A DNA stretch of 64,000 bases from Oxobacter pfennigii. Its GTDB lineage: Bacteria; Bacillota; Clostridia; Clostridiales; Oxobacteraceae. How positions within the stretch are numbered: position 1 is the stretch's first letter; every line of letters starts with the position of its first letter. The position numbers were made by a program, and so were the translations under genes. Under the pieces are notes generated by a model. The model was given only the letters and a program-made list of their open reading frames with translations. It made no database searches and was not told where the DNA came from. Below, piece by piece: positions 49,637 through 58,473 of this stretch. The DNA lies in assembly GCF_001317355.1 (NCBI RefSeq), contig NZ_LKET01000032.1, positions 434,001-498,000 of the forward strand. Direction: 5' to 3'.

Positions 49637-52312
49637 CTATAGTATTTCTACATACCCTTCAGAACCATTTAAACGAATTCTTTGGCCGTCTTTAATCAGC
49701 TTGGTAGCGTTTTCCACGCCCACGACCGCAGGCAGGCCGTATTCTCTGGCAACTACGGAACCGTGGGTCATCATTCCGCCCACTTCCGTCACTAAGCCCT
49801 TAATGGATACAAAAACCGGTGTCCAACTGGGGTCGGTAAATGTTGTGACCAAGATATCGCCTTCCTCTAAGGCGGCATCCTCTATTCTCAAAACGATCCG
49901 TGCCCGGCCTTCATAGGTTCCCGATGAAGCAGGTACACCCGCCAAAGCGCCTTTTGGGATGTTGCCGGTGTCGTATTCGCCGGACATAACCTCGCCTTCA
50001 GAGGTCATGATACGAGGAGGTGTCAATTTCGCATAGGTTTCGTATTCCTCTTTTCGCGACCTTATGATGCTGTAATCCAGCCGGTTTGTACGAACGGCTT
50101 CCCGGAGTTCCTCAAAAGACAGATAATAGATATCCTCCTTCTCCCGGATAACTCCCTTTTGCACGAGTTTAACGGCCTCCTTCAGCAGGGCCTGCTTGAT
50201 AATCCAGTAATATCCGACCATGATATATTTCGGGTATTCTCGATAGCCGGCAAAATTGCGCAAAACGCTGATCTTCTCTCTGGCCTTTTTGGCTTTTTGT
50301 TTTCCGCCGGGCAACTGTTCTAAACGCTTTAAGATATCCCGTTCCTTCTGTTTTGCTTCCAGCCGGCCCTGTTCGGTTCTAGCGTTATGAGCACCAGGCT
50401 CAAAGTTTTTGATGTTGCTGAGAATCATGGGAACGAGGGCGGTCGGCTGTTCGCTGAATCGGGGCCTGGTGATATCGATCTCACCGGGGCAGCGCATGCC
50501 GTATTTTCCAAGATACACCCGTATGGATTTTCCGACGGCATTGCCGCCTTCCAACTTGGCCAGGTCCTCAAAAAAAGTTTCGTCATTGGCATTCTTAAAA
50601 TACTCCATCACCGACGGATATTTCCGGACGACATCCGCCACATCCAACAGTTCCAGCCCCATTTCGGAGGTGACGTTGTTGACTACCGATTTGGAAAGCG
50701 AATCTGCAGCGTTTTTTTCGCCCAGCCACTTTTCCATGTTCTTATTGATCCAGCTAGACGCTAATGTTCCGGCGTAAACCACTCCCATGCTTTGCGGATC
50801 ATACATTGCTTTTTTCAATTGCTTTTGCTCTTCTATAATAAAGTCAAACAGTTCGTCGCCGGACAATTTTGCTATCTTTTGCTGCAGATCTCTGTTAGAC
50901 TCCTCGTTCCGGGACATCAGAGTCTGAACGACGGACGCGTCGTTGTTACGGAGCATCTTTATAATCTGAACGAGCAGCCCTAATGAAAAATACCCTTTAC
51001 TCAAACTGGAGAATCCTTTGCCATCGCGTGCCAATGATTCTATAAAGTCTTTCCGTTTTATCAAATCCTTGACCGGGTTAAGCACTAGAGGATCGATTTT
51101 ACCCAATGTAGCGAGTATTATTTTTCGTCCCATGGGGGAAGCCAAATCGTGTGCCAAATCGAAGTACAATCTTCCGCCGATATTAGTAAATGAAGTTTCT
51201 CCAAACCCTAGCTGAAAATAAGATAACCCCAATGGTTTCATGGCGTCAGTCATCATTTGCTGATGATTGAAAGACATATACACATGGTTTTTCCCATCCT
51301 GCACGTCCGGTATGGGGTATAGGGTGGTGATGGGACGACTCTGGACGACATAAAAGTTAAGGGGACACACCTCATCTAACTGGCCGGCTTCCGGGTCAGA
51401 GGAATGTCCACTGGCAAGACACCATTCGATATCCTGGGGACGACCGAAATAGGCCTCAATCGTCCTGCCCATGCACTCAAGCTGTAATATCTGTTCGTCT
51501 GTCAGCGTCTGCATATTCTGATGTTCGGCTTCGATCTTCCTCTCCTCTGTTCCTCCTTCTTTTAAGGCATAGATAGCCAGCTTCTTAGTGGATATCTTCC
51601 TATCAAAGATTCTGTCAGCACGTACCTTATAGTTATCTGCGTTTACCAGGCCGGAGACCAGAGCTTCACCCAGCCCAAAGCTTGCATCGATGGATGTAAC
51701 CCTCCTGCTTCCCGTGATGGGGTCGGCAGTGAACATGATCCCCGAAGCCTCCGGGAATACCATCCGCTGGATGACCACAGACAGCTGAACCTTACGGTGA
51801 TCGAAGCCATTCTGAATGCGGTAGGTCACAGCACGGTCGGTAAACAGCGATGCCCAGCACTTGCTGATGTGTCTCAAGATAGCTTCCTTTCCGATGATGT
51901 TCAGATATGTATCCTGCTGTCCTGCAAAGGAGGCTGTCGGAAGGTCCTCCGCTGTAGCGCTGGAACGTACCGCATAGGCATTTTTTTCACCAAGCTGTTC
52001 AAGCTGACGGATAATCTCATTATCGATGTCTTTCGGAATAGCGATTCCTTCGATGACCTTCCGGATTTTTGCGCTGATTTCACCAATACCTTCCCTATTG
52101 TCTACTTTTAGAAGAGACAACCGATCCAGCAGTGAATTAAGCTCCTCGTTATTCCCAATAATTTCTTTATACGCGACCGTAGTAACGCAAAAGCCCTCTG
52201 GTACTTGTATTCCATTTAGTACGGATAATTCCCCCAGGTTGGCGCCTTTGCCCCCGACCAGCGCAAGCTTGGTTTTATCGATTTCCCTAAACCTGAGTAC
52301 ATATGGATTCAT
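49637..52312 (-). CDS. rph: Rifampin phosphotransferase-like dikinase
   Basis: The 891-residue protein has the three-part build of rifampin phosphotransferase: an ATP-grasp domain (1-325, VGGKGANLGEL, AVRSSATAEDLPTASFAGQQ), a central substrate domain (about 330-770), and a swivelling phosphohistidine domain with VGGMMTHGSVVAREYGLPAV (H850). Listeria RPH is 867 residues with the histidine at 825. Phosphoenolpyruvate synthase shares the end domains but has a PEP-binding C-terminal TIM barrel, missing here. RPH phosphorylates rifampin using ATP; the native substrate may differ. The gene has higher GC than its surroundings. The TetR upstream probably represses it. Confidence 0.88.
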   Translation of the reverse strand: MNPYVLRFREIDKTKLALVGGKGANLGELSVLNGIQVPEGFCVTTVAYKEIIGNNEELNSLLDRLSLLKVDNREGIGEISAKIRKVIEGIAIPKDIDNEIIRQLEQLGEKNAYAVRSSATAEDLPTASFAGQQDTYLNIIGKEAILRHISKCWASLFTDRAVTYRIQNGFDHRKVQLSVVIQRMVFPEASGIMFTADPITGSRRVTSIDASFGLGEALVSGLVNADNYKVRADRIFDRKISTKKLAIYALKEGGTEERKIEAEHQNMQTLTDEQILQLECMGRTIEAYFGRPQDIEWCLASGHSSDPEAGQLDEVCPLNFYVVQSRPITTLYPIPDVQDGKNHVYMSFNHQQMMTDAMKPLGLSYFQLGFGETSFTNIGGRLYFDLAHDLASPMGRKIILATLGKIDPLVLNPVKDLIKRKDFIESLARDGKGFSSLSKGYFSLGLLVQIIKMLRNNDASVVQTLMSRNEESNRDLQQKIAKLSGDELFDFIIEEQKQLKKAMYDPQSMGVVYAGTLASSWINKNMEKWLGEKNAADSLSKSVVNNVTSEMGLELLDVADVVRKYPSVMEYFKNANDETFFEDLAKLEGGNAVGKSIRVYLGKYGMRCPGEIDITRPRFSEQPTALVPMILSNIKNFEPGAHNARTEQGRLEAKQKERDILKRLEQLPGGKQKAKKAREKISVLRNFAGYREYPKYIMVGYYWIIKQALLKEAVKLVQKGVIREKEDIYYLSFEELREAVRTNRLDYSIIRSRKEEYETYAKLTPPRIMTSEGEVMSGEYDTGNIPKGALAGVPASSGTYEGRARIVLRIEDAALEEGDILVTTFTDPSWTPVFVSIKGLVTEVGGMMTHGSVVAREYGLPAVVGVENATKLIKDGQRIRLNGSEGYVEIL

Positions 52313-52368
52313 ACATATTCCCCTTTCTATTTATTTTTAATGTCAAACCGGCCAGGTAATCATATCTG

Positions 52369-52965
52369 TCAATCCTTAGACACTGCAATTCCTTCCTTGA
52401 TAATTTTGATAGCATCATCTAGGTTCTTTAAATACCTTTCCTTATCTGACCCGTTCCTGAAATACTCATTTAAATTGAATGTGGAAATCATATTTATAAC
52501 AAGTTCAGAATCAACTTCAGGTTTGATGAGGCCGCGCTCTTTATCACTCTCAAGCATTTTTACATATCTGTCAGTGGATGTTTTACGGATTTTCTTAATA
52601 AATTCACTGTTATCTATCTCCATCAGCATCGCTGCCTCGACATATCCCGGTTTTACTTCTCCTCGTTCAAGGAATTCTCTGGTTCTAAGCTTAATAACTT
52701 CAAAAACGTCTGCATCCGGATCCATTCCTTTTATATGGCTGAGTATTTCTGTCTTCTCTTTTGAAACTTCTTCTATCATATAGAGATAGAGGTCTTCTTT
52801 ATTATCAAAATATTGATAGAAACTACCCTTAGGTATACCTGCATTCTTGATGATCTGATTAAGGGATGCTTGGCTGAAAGTCCGGATTGAGAACTCCTGC
52901 AAGGCAGCGTCGAATATTCGGCCTTTTTTTTCATCACTCAAATTATAAAAAGTACTTTTGGGCAT
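52369..52965 (-). CDS. TetR-family regulator of the rph operon
   Basis: The 198-residue protein has the TetR DNA-binding region (RIFDAALQEFSIRTFSQASL, then NQIIKNAGIPKGSFYQYFDNKEDLY, about residues 14-60) and a C-terminal domain for a ligand. AAAGGAGG precedes the ATG. The rph gene starts 56 bases after its stop. Two GACCAC-centred palindromes in the promoter (53033-53044 and 53065-53076) are the likely binding sites. Confidence 0.92.
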   Translation of the reverse strand: MPKSTFYNLSDEKKGRIFDAALQEFSIRTFSQASLNQIIKNAGIPKGSFYQYFDNKEDLYLYMIEEVSKEKTEILSHIKGMDPDADVFEVIKLRTREFLERGEVKPGYVEAAMLMEIDNSEFIKKIRKTSTDRYVKMLESDKERGLIKPEVDSELVINMISTFNLNEYFRNGSDKERYLKNLDDAIKIIKEGIAVSKD

Positions 52966-53032
52966 AAATTTCGTCCTCCTTTAGTAAATAGGCAGTTATA
53001 TTATTTATAAAGAAATTTACTTCTCGGTATGC

Positions 53033-53086
53033 GACCACGTGGTCATATCATAAGTTTATTGTACGACCACGCAGTCACATTGTCAA
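53033..53086 (-). promoter_or_regulatory. tetR-rph promoter with two palindromic operators
   Basis: On the minus strand TTGACA (53081-53086) and TACAAT (53058-53063) are 17 bases apart. GACCACGCAGTC (53065-53076) fills the spacer, and a perfect palindrome GACCACGTGGTC (53033-53044) lies just past the start point. The two centres are 32 bases apart, three helix turns. Confidence 0.85.
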
Positions 53087-53146
53087 TACCTTTGGCTTTC
53101 ATATGTATCAATGTTTATCAGTAAGGCAAAATAATTAAAAAACCTA

Positions 53147-53177
53147 TTGCAACCGACGTAACGTCAGGTTATATAAT
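53147..53177 (+). promoter_or_regulatory. MerR-type promoter with 19-bp spacer
   Basis: TTGCAA (53147-53152) and TATAAT (53172-53177) are 19 bases apart, with the perfect dyad GACGT-A-ACGTC in the spacer. It lies 41 bases before the merR start at 53219. Confidence 0.85.
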
Positions 53178-53218
53178 TTACTTGTCGACAAATAAATCGT
53201 ATGAAACGAGGTGAAAAG

Positions 53219-53764
53219 ATGTCAAAAACCTCTTGGAAAATTGGTGAGCTTGCAAGCCAGTGTGGAATAACAGTAAGAACACTGCACCATTACCACCAAA
53301 TAGGTCTGTTAGTGCCCTCTGAATTTACCGAAGCTGGTCATAGGCTTTACACAAAGGCTGATGTATCAAAACTTCAGCAGATATTATCTCTAAAACAATT
53401 GGGACTTTCATTAGAGGAAATCTATAATTTTATTAAAAATCCTAATTATAATCCTATGCTCGTAATTCAAGCTCAACTTGAAATCATAAATGAACAGATA
53501 AAGTTAAAGGAAAAACTGCGCCATGAGCTTGAACAACTACAGACACTACTGTCATTTAACCAAAATATAAGTGCAGACCAATTATTAAAAATAATGGAGT
53601 TGATTCGAATGAATGAAGGTAATTATTTGACACCAGAGCTGGTCGAAAAGTTAAGAGCTTTCCTCAATAGCCTTACGGAAGAAAAAAAGCTATCTCTGAA
53701 AAAGATGCAGCCGCTCGCTGATGGGACACAAAAACATGCTTTACAGAAAATGATCTCAAAATAG
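53219..53764 (+). CDS. MerR-family regulator, short form
   Basis: The 181-residue protein has the MerR helix-turn-helix (WKIGELASQCGITVRTLHHY), a long coiled coil (about 75-125) and a short C-terminal tail (NEGNYLTPELVEKLRAFLNS), as in TipA-type regulators without the large TipAS domain. GAGGTG precedes the ATG at 53219; the frame is open 6 codons upstream, but that start overlaps the ribosome site. A matched promoter in front suggests autoregulation. Downstream is a noncoding region with a terminator, not a target gene. Confidence 0.9.
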   Translation: MSKTSWKIGELASQCGITVRTLHHYHQIGLLVPSEFTEAGHRLYTKADVSKLQQILSLKQLGLSLEEIYNFIKNPNYNPMLVIQAQLEIINEQIKLKEKLRHELEQLQTLLSFNQNISADQLLKIMELIRMNEGNYLTPELVEKLRAFLNSLTEEKKLSLKKMQPLADGTQKHALQKMISK

Positions 53765-54253
53765 CATGGCATGCGGACGATATCAATCTATAAACAAACG
53801 CATTTCGTTGCGGAGGTGTTTTCGAGGGGTAGCAGTACGTACTGCCGACGGGTGGAGGTTCAGAGAATTAACGTCGCGTATTATGTGGCGAACAGGTGCG
53901 TGTCTGAACCACTATGGCCAGGATTGGAATCCAAGCAACTAATCAAAGAATTGGGACAAGAAATGTGCTTCTTGTCCCAATTTTACCGTTCCAAAATCAC
54001 TACATATAATGGTCAACTTGTTCATTTGCCCTTCAAACCACTATTCGTAATCAGAACTACACGCTCCACGCGCCTTGAGGATACAAAAAAGATGCCTCTG
54101 AAACTGGTGGGATCTTGGCGTGGAATATCTTTTAAAACTGCAGATTAAAAACTTACTGCTCCATGAGACAAACATTTATCGCCCAAGTTGAGTCAGCCGT
54201 TGGCAGAGTTACTGCCCTCAGTGAAGTAATATAAATCATTTTTTAAATAAAAT
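53765..54253. other. Noncoding region, possible structured RNA
   Basis: A 125-codon plus-strand frame here has no ribosome site or family likeness and I do not accept it. From about 53810 to 53945 the GC content rises well above the flanks, and palindromes are nested: GCAGTAC-GTACTGC (53832-53845), GGTTCAGA (53857-53864) pairing with TCTGAACC (53903-53910), then the strong terminator at 53949-53982. This looks like a folded RNA at the end of the merR transcript. From 54000 to 54253 I see nothing. Confidence 0.4.
53949..53984 (+). terminator. Strong terminator downstream of merR
   Basis: Perfect 14-base arms (AATTGGGACAAGAA / TTCTTGTCCCAATT) with a six-base loop, followed by TT and ACC. It ends the merR transcript or a separate small RNA. 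Confidence 0.85.
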
Positions 54254-54523
54254 CTAATTTAAACCTTCCTGAATATTAACCCAAAAATTTCGGAAAGGGA
54301 ACTGATCAGAAAAATATGCTTCAAATTTAGTCTCATAACTGCCATCTAATACTTTTTCAATATGAAAAGCAGGCCATTGTGTCAAGTAACGCTTCTCCTC
54401 TTTCGAAAATGTCTTATCCGGCAGGGCCAGATGAAATACAAGCATAGCAAGTATAAATACAGCCGGAAGCATACATGCTATATTCTGTATAATGGAAGAG
54501 CTTTTTTGGTTATTTATCCGCAT
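54254..54523 (-). pseudogene. Truncated DHHW (AlgJ/AlgX-like) protein gene
   Basis: The 89-residue frame starts MRINNQKSSSII with a membrane helix (CMLPAVFILAMLVFHLAL) and then shows LDGSYETKFEAYFSDQFPFRNFW, the opening of DHHW-family proteins that act with MBOAT proteins in polysaccharide acetylation. Relatives are about 370 residues and carry a DHHW/DxxH catalytic region; here the frame stops after NIQEGLN, and I found no continuation in the other frames. GGAGG precedes the start, 14 bases after the MBOAT gene. It is a broken gene, although the short product could be made. Confidence 0.8.
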
Positions 54524-54537
54524 ATCAATCCTCCATG

Positions 54538-55944
54538 TTAGAACCGGAAATATATAAAAGGGTTGTAGGTTGAACCAACCATATAGGCTGTTGAAAAAAA
54601 CATCAGTACACAATAGTACACATTTGCTGCTGCTCTGTAAATATTGAAATAGCTCCGTTTAAATAATAATGCCAGTTTCTTCGGCCAAGGTGAAGCGGCA
54701 ATCATGCAAGCAATATAAAGGTATGCATAAATATTTAGCTTTGCAATTACTTGGTTATCGAAAGCCACATTGCCCCCGGCTCCAAACATTATCCGCAGAA
54801 AACTCGCCATATCCGTCAGATTGGTAAATTCAAAAATCACCCAACCTATAATAACAGATAGCAATAAGTATATGTGGCGGACAGCCTTTGGCCATCTTGC
54901 CATGCTTTTCTGCAAGAACATTTTTTCAATTAATATTAAAGCTCCAAAATAAAGCCCCCACAAAACAAAATTCCAGCTTGCGCCATGCCACAACCCTGTA
55001 AGAAACCATATGATGACCATATTCCGTACCAGTTTCATCTTACCGGAACGGCTCCCGCCAAGAGGAATATATACATATTCCTTAAACCATGATCCGAGGG
55101 AGATGTGCCACCTCCGCCAAAATTCCGAGACACTTAGAGAAGTATATGGATACCGGAAGTTTTCCCTGAAACGGAATCCAAACATTTTTCCCAATCCGAT
55201 AGCCATATCCGAATAACCACTGAAATCGAAATAAATCTGCAATGTGAAAGCAATAATCCCCGCCCATGCCATGAACACTGAAATTTCTGTATATGGCATG
55301 GCTTTTACTTCAACCCACAGTGAACCTATATTATTTGCAAGAAGCACCTTTTTTGCCAGACCGCACAGGAAGCGCCGTACCCCGGAGCAAAATTTTTTGA
55401 TTGAGTGTCTCCTGTCAACCATCTGTGATTCAATGTCGGCATAGTTCACAATAGGTCCTGCCACCAGCTGCGGGAACATAGAAATGTAAAGGGCAAAAAG
55501 AGTCAGGCTCTTCTGCGGCTTTATTTTTTTCCTGTAAACATCAATCGCATAAGACAGTATCTGAAAGGTGTAAAACGAAATTCCTACGGGAAGCACAGGT
55601 GTTCCCGCATTAAAATTCCAACTTCCGATCGATGATATTGTACTTATGATCATGCCGAAGTATTTAAAAAAGATAAGGAAGCCTAAATTGAAAACCAGGC
55701 TTATTAATAGAAAAATCTTCTTTTTCCGCCTGCCGGTGTCATCTCTTCCAAAGAGAGTTCCTATACAGTAATTAATCATTATGGAACCGCACATCAATAA
55801 CACATAGACCGGTTCTCCCCATGCATAGAAAAACAGGCTTGCAGCAAGCATGACAATATTTTTCAAATTCTTTCCTGACAAATAATATAAAATTGCTATG
55901 ACCGGCAAAAAAGCAAATGTAAAAAACAGACTGCTGAAAACCAT
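54538..55944 (-). CDS. MBOAT-family O-acyltransferase (AlgI/DltB-like)
   Basis: The 468-residue protein has about 11 membrane segments and MBOAT motifs: PVGISFYTFQILSYAIDVYR, DFSGYSDMAIGLGKMFGF, SEFWRRWHISLGSWFKEYVY and the catalytic histidine in LTGLWHGASWNF. The family moves acyl groups across the membrane for O-acetylation of surface polymers. GGAGGGG precedes the ATG. It lies between an SGNH lipoprotein and a truncated DHHW protein, the arrangement of clostridial extracellular polysaccharide acetylation clusters. Confidence 0.93.
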   Translation of the reverse strand: MVFSSLFFTFAFLPVIAILYYLSGKNLKNIVMLAASLFFYAWGEPVYVLLMCGSIMINYCIGTLFGRDDTGRRKKKIFLLISLVFNLGFLIFFKYFGMIISTISSIGSWNFNAGTPVLPVGISFYTFQILSYAIDVYRKKIKPQKSLTLFALYISMFPQLVAGPIVNYADIESQMVDRRHSIKKFCSGVRRFLCGLAKKVLLANNIGSLWVEVKAMPYTEISVFMAWAGIIAFTLQIYFDFSGYSDMAIGLGKMFGFRFRENFRYPYTSLSVSEFWRRWHISLGSWFKEYVYIPLGGSRSGKMKLVRNMVIIWFLTGLWHGASWNFVLWGLYFGALILIEKMFLQKSMARWPKAVRHIYLLLSVIIGWVIFEFTNLTDMASFLRIMFGAGGNVAFDNQVIAKLNIYAYLYIACMIAASPWPKKLALLFKRSYFNIYRAAANVYYCVLMFFSTAYMVGSTYNPFIYFRF

Positions 55945-55955
55945 ACGCCCCTCCG

Positions 55956-56561
55956 CTATAACATTTCAGAAAGCTTATCCAGCCACAGCTGATAAAACTC
56001 TTTCTTAAAATGAATGCCATCTTCGGCAAACAAACCGGGGGTTTTCTCTGCCAATGACCCTATGTCAGCATAATTAACTGTTAAATTACCCGACAGTTCC
56101 TTCAAAAGCTCGTTATATTCCTCTATTCTTTCATAGCGGGGTTCTTGTTTTATCGCCTCCTGTGTTACGGGAGTTATAGATTGGATATATATTTTGCAAT
56201 TGGGCAAATCCCCTTTTATCTTGTTAATCAGTTTTGTTAAATCCTTCCTGAACAATTCTTTAGGGTCATCCACAGGCATGAGCAGGTCGTCCGATCCTAG
56301 CATGATAAAGACGTTGTCCGGATTCTTTTCAACCAAGGCATCAACATCGTCATAGGTAAAGCCGGCAGTAGCTCCCGCCCCTGCTATTACCCATTCCTGA
56401 GGAAGGATTTCATTAACAGCAAAGCCCTCGGTAATGGAATCTCCGACGAAGACACTGTTTTTAAAATCAGCTGTAACATCTTTCTCGTCATTTATATCCA
56501 CGCAGGCAGTCATACCAGTCACAAGAATACCTATCATGAAACTAATCATTATTTTTTTCAT
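55956..56561 (-). CDS. SGNH/GDSL-family hydrolase lipoprotein
   Basis: The 201-residue protein has a lipobox (GMTAC, C20), then FVGDSITEG with nucleophile S42, GAGATAG, MLGSDDLL (in place of the usual GxND) and DGIHF (D181, H184). It is probably anchored outside the cell and acts as esterase or acetyltransferase on a polymer. AGAGGT precedes the ATG; the MBOAT gene follows 11 bases after its stop. With the DHHW gene broken, it may be the only surviving soluble partner of the MBOAT protein. Confidence 0.88.
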   Translation of the reverse strand: MKKIMISFMIGILVTGMTACVDINDEKDVTADFKNSVFVGDSITEGFAVNEILPQEWVIAGAGATAGFTYDDVDALVEKNPDNVFIMLGSDDLLMPVDDPKELFRKDLTKLINKIKGDLPNCKIYIQSITPVTQEAIKQEPRYERIEEYNELLKELSGNLTVNYADIGSLAEKTPGLFAEDGIHFKKEFYQLWLDKLSEML

Positions 56562-56672
56562 AAAATACCTCTTTCTTTATTTAATACACAGATATTACAG
56601 CAGCAAAATGCAGAACAAGTGCAGATAAGATAAAAATCAGATACTATTTTTATTTTAATTTTCCGCACAACA

Positions 56673-56703
56673 AAAGCCGTGAAGCATCCTTCACAGCTTT
56701 TTA
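56673..56703. terminator. Bidirectional terminator
   Basis: AAAAGCCGTGAAG / CTTCACAGCTTTT arms with one mismatch; it ends the kinase transcript on the minus strand with UUUU. Confidence 0.8.
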
Positions 56704-56733
56704 TGATAAAATATCAAAAATACAGACAGTGCT

Positions 56734-58473
56734 TTATGGTTGTTGTACCGGCAGTGAAAAGAAAAAACGGACGCCATCTTTCGTATTTTCCACACCATAA
56801 ATTGAATGGTGAAGCTCAAGTATTTCCTTGGAAATGGAAAGTCCAAGACCTGTACCGGCTTTTGATGTCCTCTCCTCGACACGGTAGAATTGATTCCATA
56901 TCTTTTTCGCATCCTCTTCTGATATAGGGTTACCTTGATTTTCTACGCTGATTTCGGCTGTCTGTTCATTGCATCTTACGGCAACTACGATTTCATGTCC
57001 ATTTTTTGTATGCCTGATTGCATTACTCAGAAAATTAGTAACAACACGGCTGATTAGCCCTTTATGCCCAATTACCGTTTGGGAACAAAGTCTTAATGTT
57101 AGAGAAAGATTTTTCTCATGTATCTGCTCATCCAGCGAACTGCATACTTCGGCAATCACTTTATCTATTTCAAAAGGAGCCATTTCAGGCTTATAGGTGC
57201 CGGATTCAAACTTAGCCAGATCCAACATATTTACGACCAGCAAATCCATCCGCTGTATTTCGCCTTCCATCGCCTGAAAGTAATGTTCCTTTTTTTCGGC
57301 TGCAATTCCGTCTTTTAAAATAGATAGACAGCTTTTCATAACTGCAAGAGGAGTCTTCAGCTCATGAGATACTCCTGAAATAAATTCCTTCCGGGTATTT
57401 TCCAGTTGCTTCTCTTTATCGAGATCCTGTTTAAGCTGGTCAATATATGTTTCCATCTGACTCGACAGGTAATTGATATTTTGGGATAACTGGCCAATTT
57501 CATCCTCTGAACGAACCGGCAGCTTTTCTGAAAAATCCATGCTTGCTATTTTCCCTGTTATATGATTGATGGATAACAGAGGTTTCGCCAGCCACCTCAT
57601 AAAAATAAATGCCAAAAATATAATACACAAAAAAGTAAATCCAAAATAGTAAGGATAAAATTGCCGTATAACCGATATTGCTTCATCTACCGGCTGAAGG
57701 GAGGTCATTGCAAAAATATATCCCGCTGCCCCATTTTCAATAACCGGTTCAATTATTACCTTGTATTCCGCAAAATTTTCTGTTGCACTAAGCTCTTCTG
57801 TATGCTCAAGGAGTTTTGCATCATTAGCCAATAGGGCAGCCTGAAATTCTTTTACTTTTTCTAAAAAATATCGTTCATTGTAAGGAAAGGGAATATATGT
57901 CCGTTCTTCCGGAAATACGGTCTTCATTATCGTTCCCTTGTATAAACCGGTATCAAGGTGGCTGTAAGCTTTATCGGCGTCAGGCCCATGCAGCTTGTTT
58001 GCAATGCTTAAATTTACGACTCCCGACAAATCAGTCTGTATCAGATAAGGTATCCTTTCATCTGCAATATTTACTGTGTCAATAATTACATCGTCCCCGA
58101 CCTTTAATGAGGAGAGTGTATCGGAAGAAAATTCTCCTTCGAAGGGATACATTGGTATTCTCAAATCACTTTGGGATTCATTCTCCAATTTCACTTCGAT
58201 ATAGTAATTCTCCACATCGCAGATACGCCCATATTCATCCAGTTTAATAATCCATATGCGGTTGTTTTTATATAGTTCCCCGGATGCTGTTTCAGTTCCT
58301 TTTTTCGCTGTCAGGCTTAAATACTCGTTCATATGAATTTTGAGAGCATCTGTCTTCCTATTTATATAATATTTCTCGAAAAAGTAATTTTGTGTGATTC
58401 CAACGAACAAAAACATCGCAGAAAATAACAGCACTGTCAGCACAAACCATTTAAAAACAATGCTCTTTTTCAT
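56734..58473 (-). CDS. Sensor histidine kinase (VanS/ResE-like)
   Basis: The 579-residue kinase has two membrane helices (about 7-28 and 270-292) around an extracellular sensor of about 240 residues, a HAMP domain (about 295-345), the phosphoacceptor GVSHELKTPLAVMKSC, and the ATPase motifs NFLSNAIRH and GTGLGLSISKEI. Its start overlaps the response regulator stop (ATGA), so the pair is coupled. The region between it and the SGNH gene holds a terminator, so it is an independent unit. Signal unknown; envelope stress is plausible. Confidence 0.92.
   Translation of the reverse strand: MKKSIVFKWFVLTVLLFSAMFLFVGITQNYFFEKYYINRKTDALKIHMNEYLSLTAKKGTETASGELYKNNRIWIIKLDEYGRICDVENYYIEVKLENESQSDLRIPMYPFEGEFSSDTLSSLKVGDDVIIDTVNIADERIPYLIQTDLSGVVNLSIANKLHGPDADKAYSHLDTGLYKGTIMKTVFPEERTYIPFPYNERYFLEKVKEFQAALLANDAKLLEHTEELSATENFAEYKVIIEPVIENGAAGYIFAMTSLQPVDEAISVIRQFYPYYFGFTFLCIIFLAFIFMRWLAKPLLSINHITGKIASMDFSEKLPVRSEDEIGQLSQNINYLSSQMETYIDQLKQDLDKEKQLENTRKEFISGVSHELKTPLAVMKSCLSILKDGIAAEKKEHYFQAMEGEIQRMDLLVVNMLDLAKFESGTYKPEMAPFEIDKVIAEVCSSLDEQIHEKNLSLTLRLCSQTVIGHKGLISRVVTNFLSNAIRHTKNGHEIVVAVRCNEQTAEISVENQGNPISEEDAKKIWNQFYRVEERTSKAGTGLGLSISKEILELHHSIYGVENTKDGVRFFFSLPVQQP

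Noticed and set aside
53771-54148. A 125-codon plus-strand open frame after merR
   Set aside because: No ribosome site, no family likeness, cysteine- and arginine-rich composition unlike neighbouring proteins, and it runs through a strong terminator hairpin at 53949-53982.
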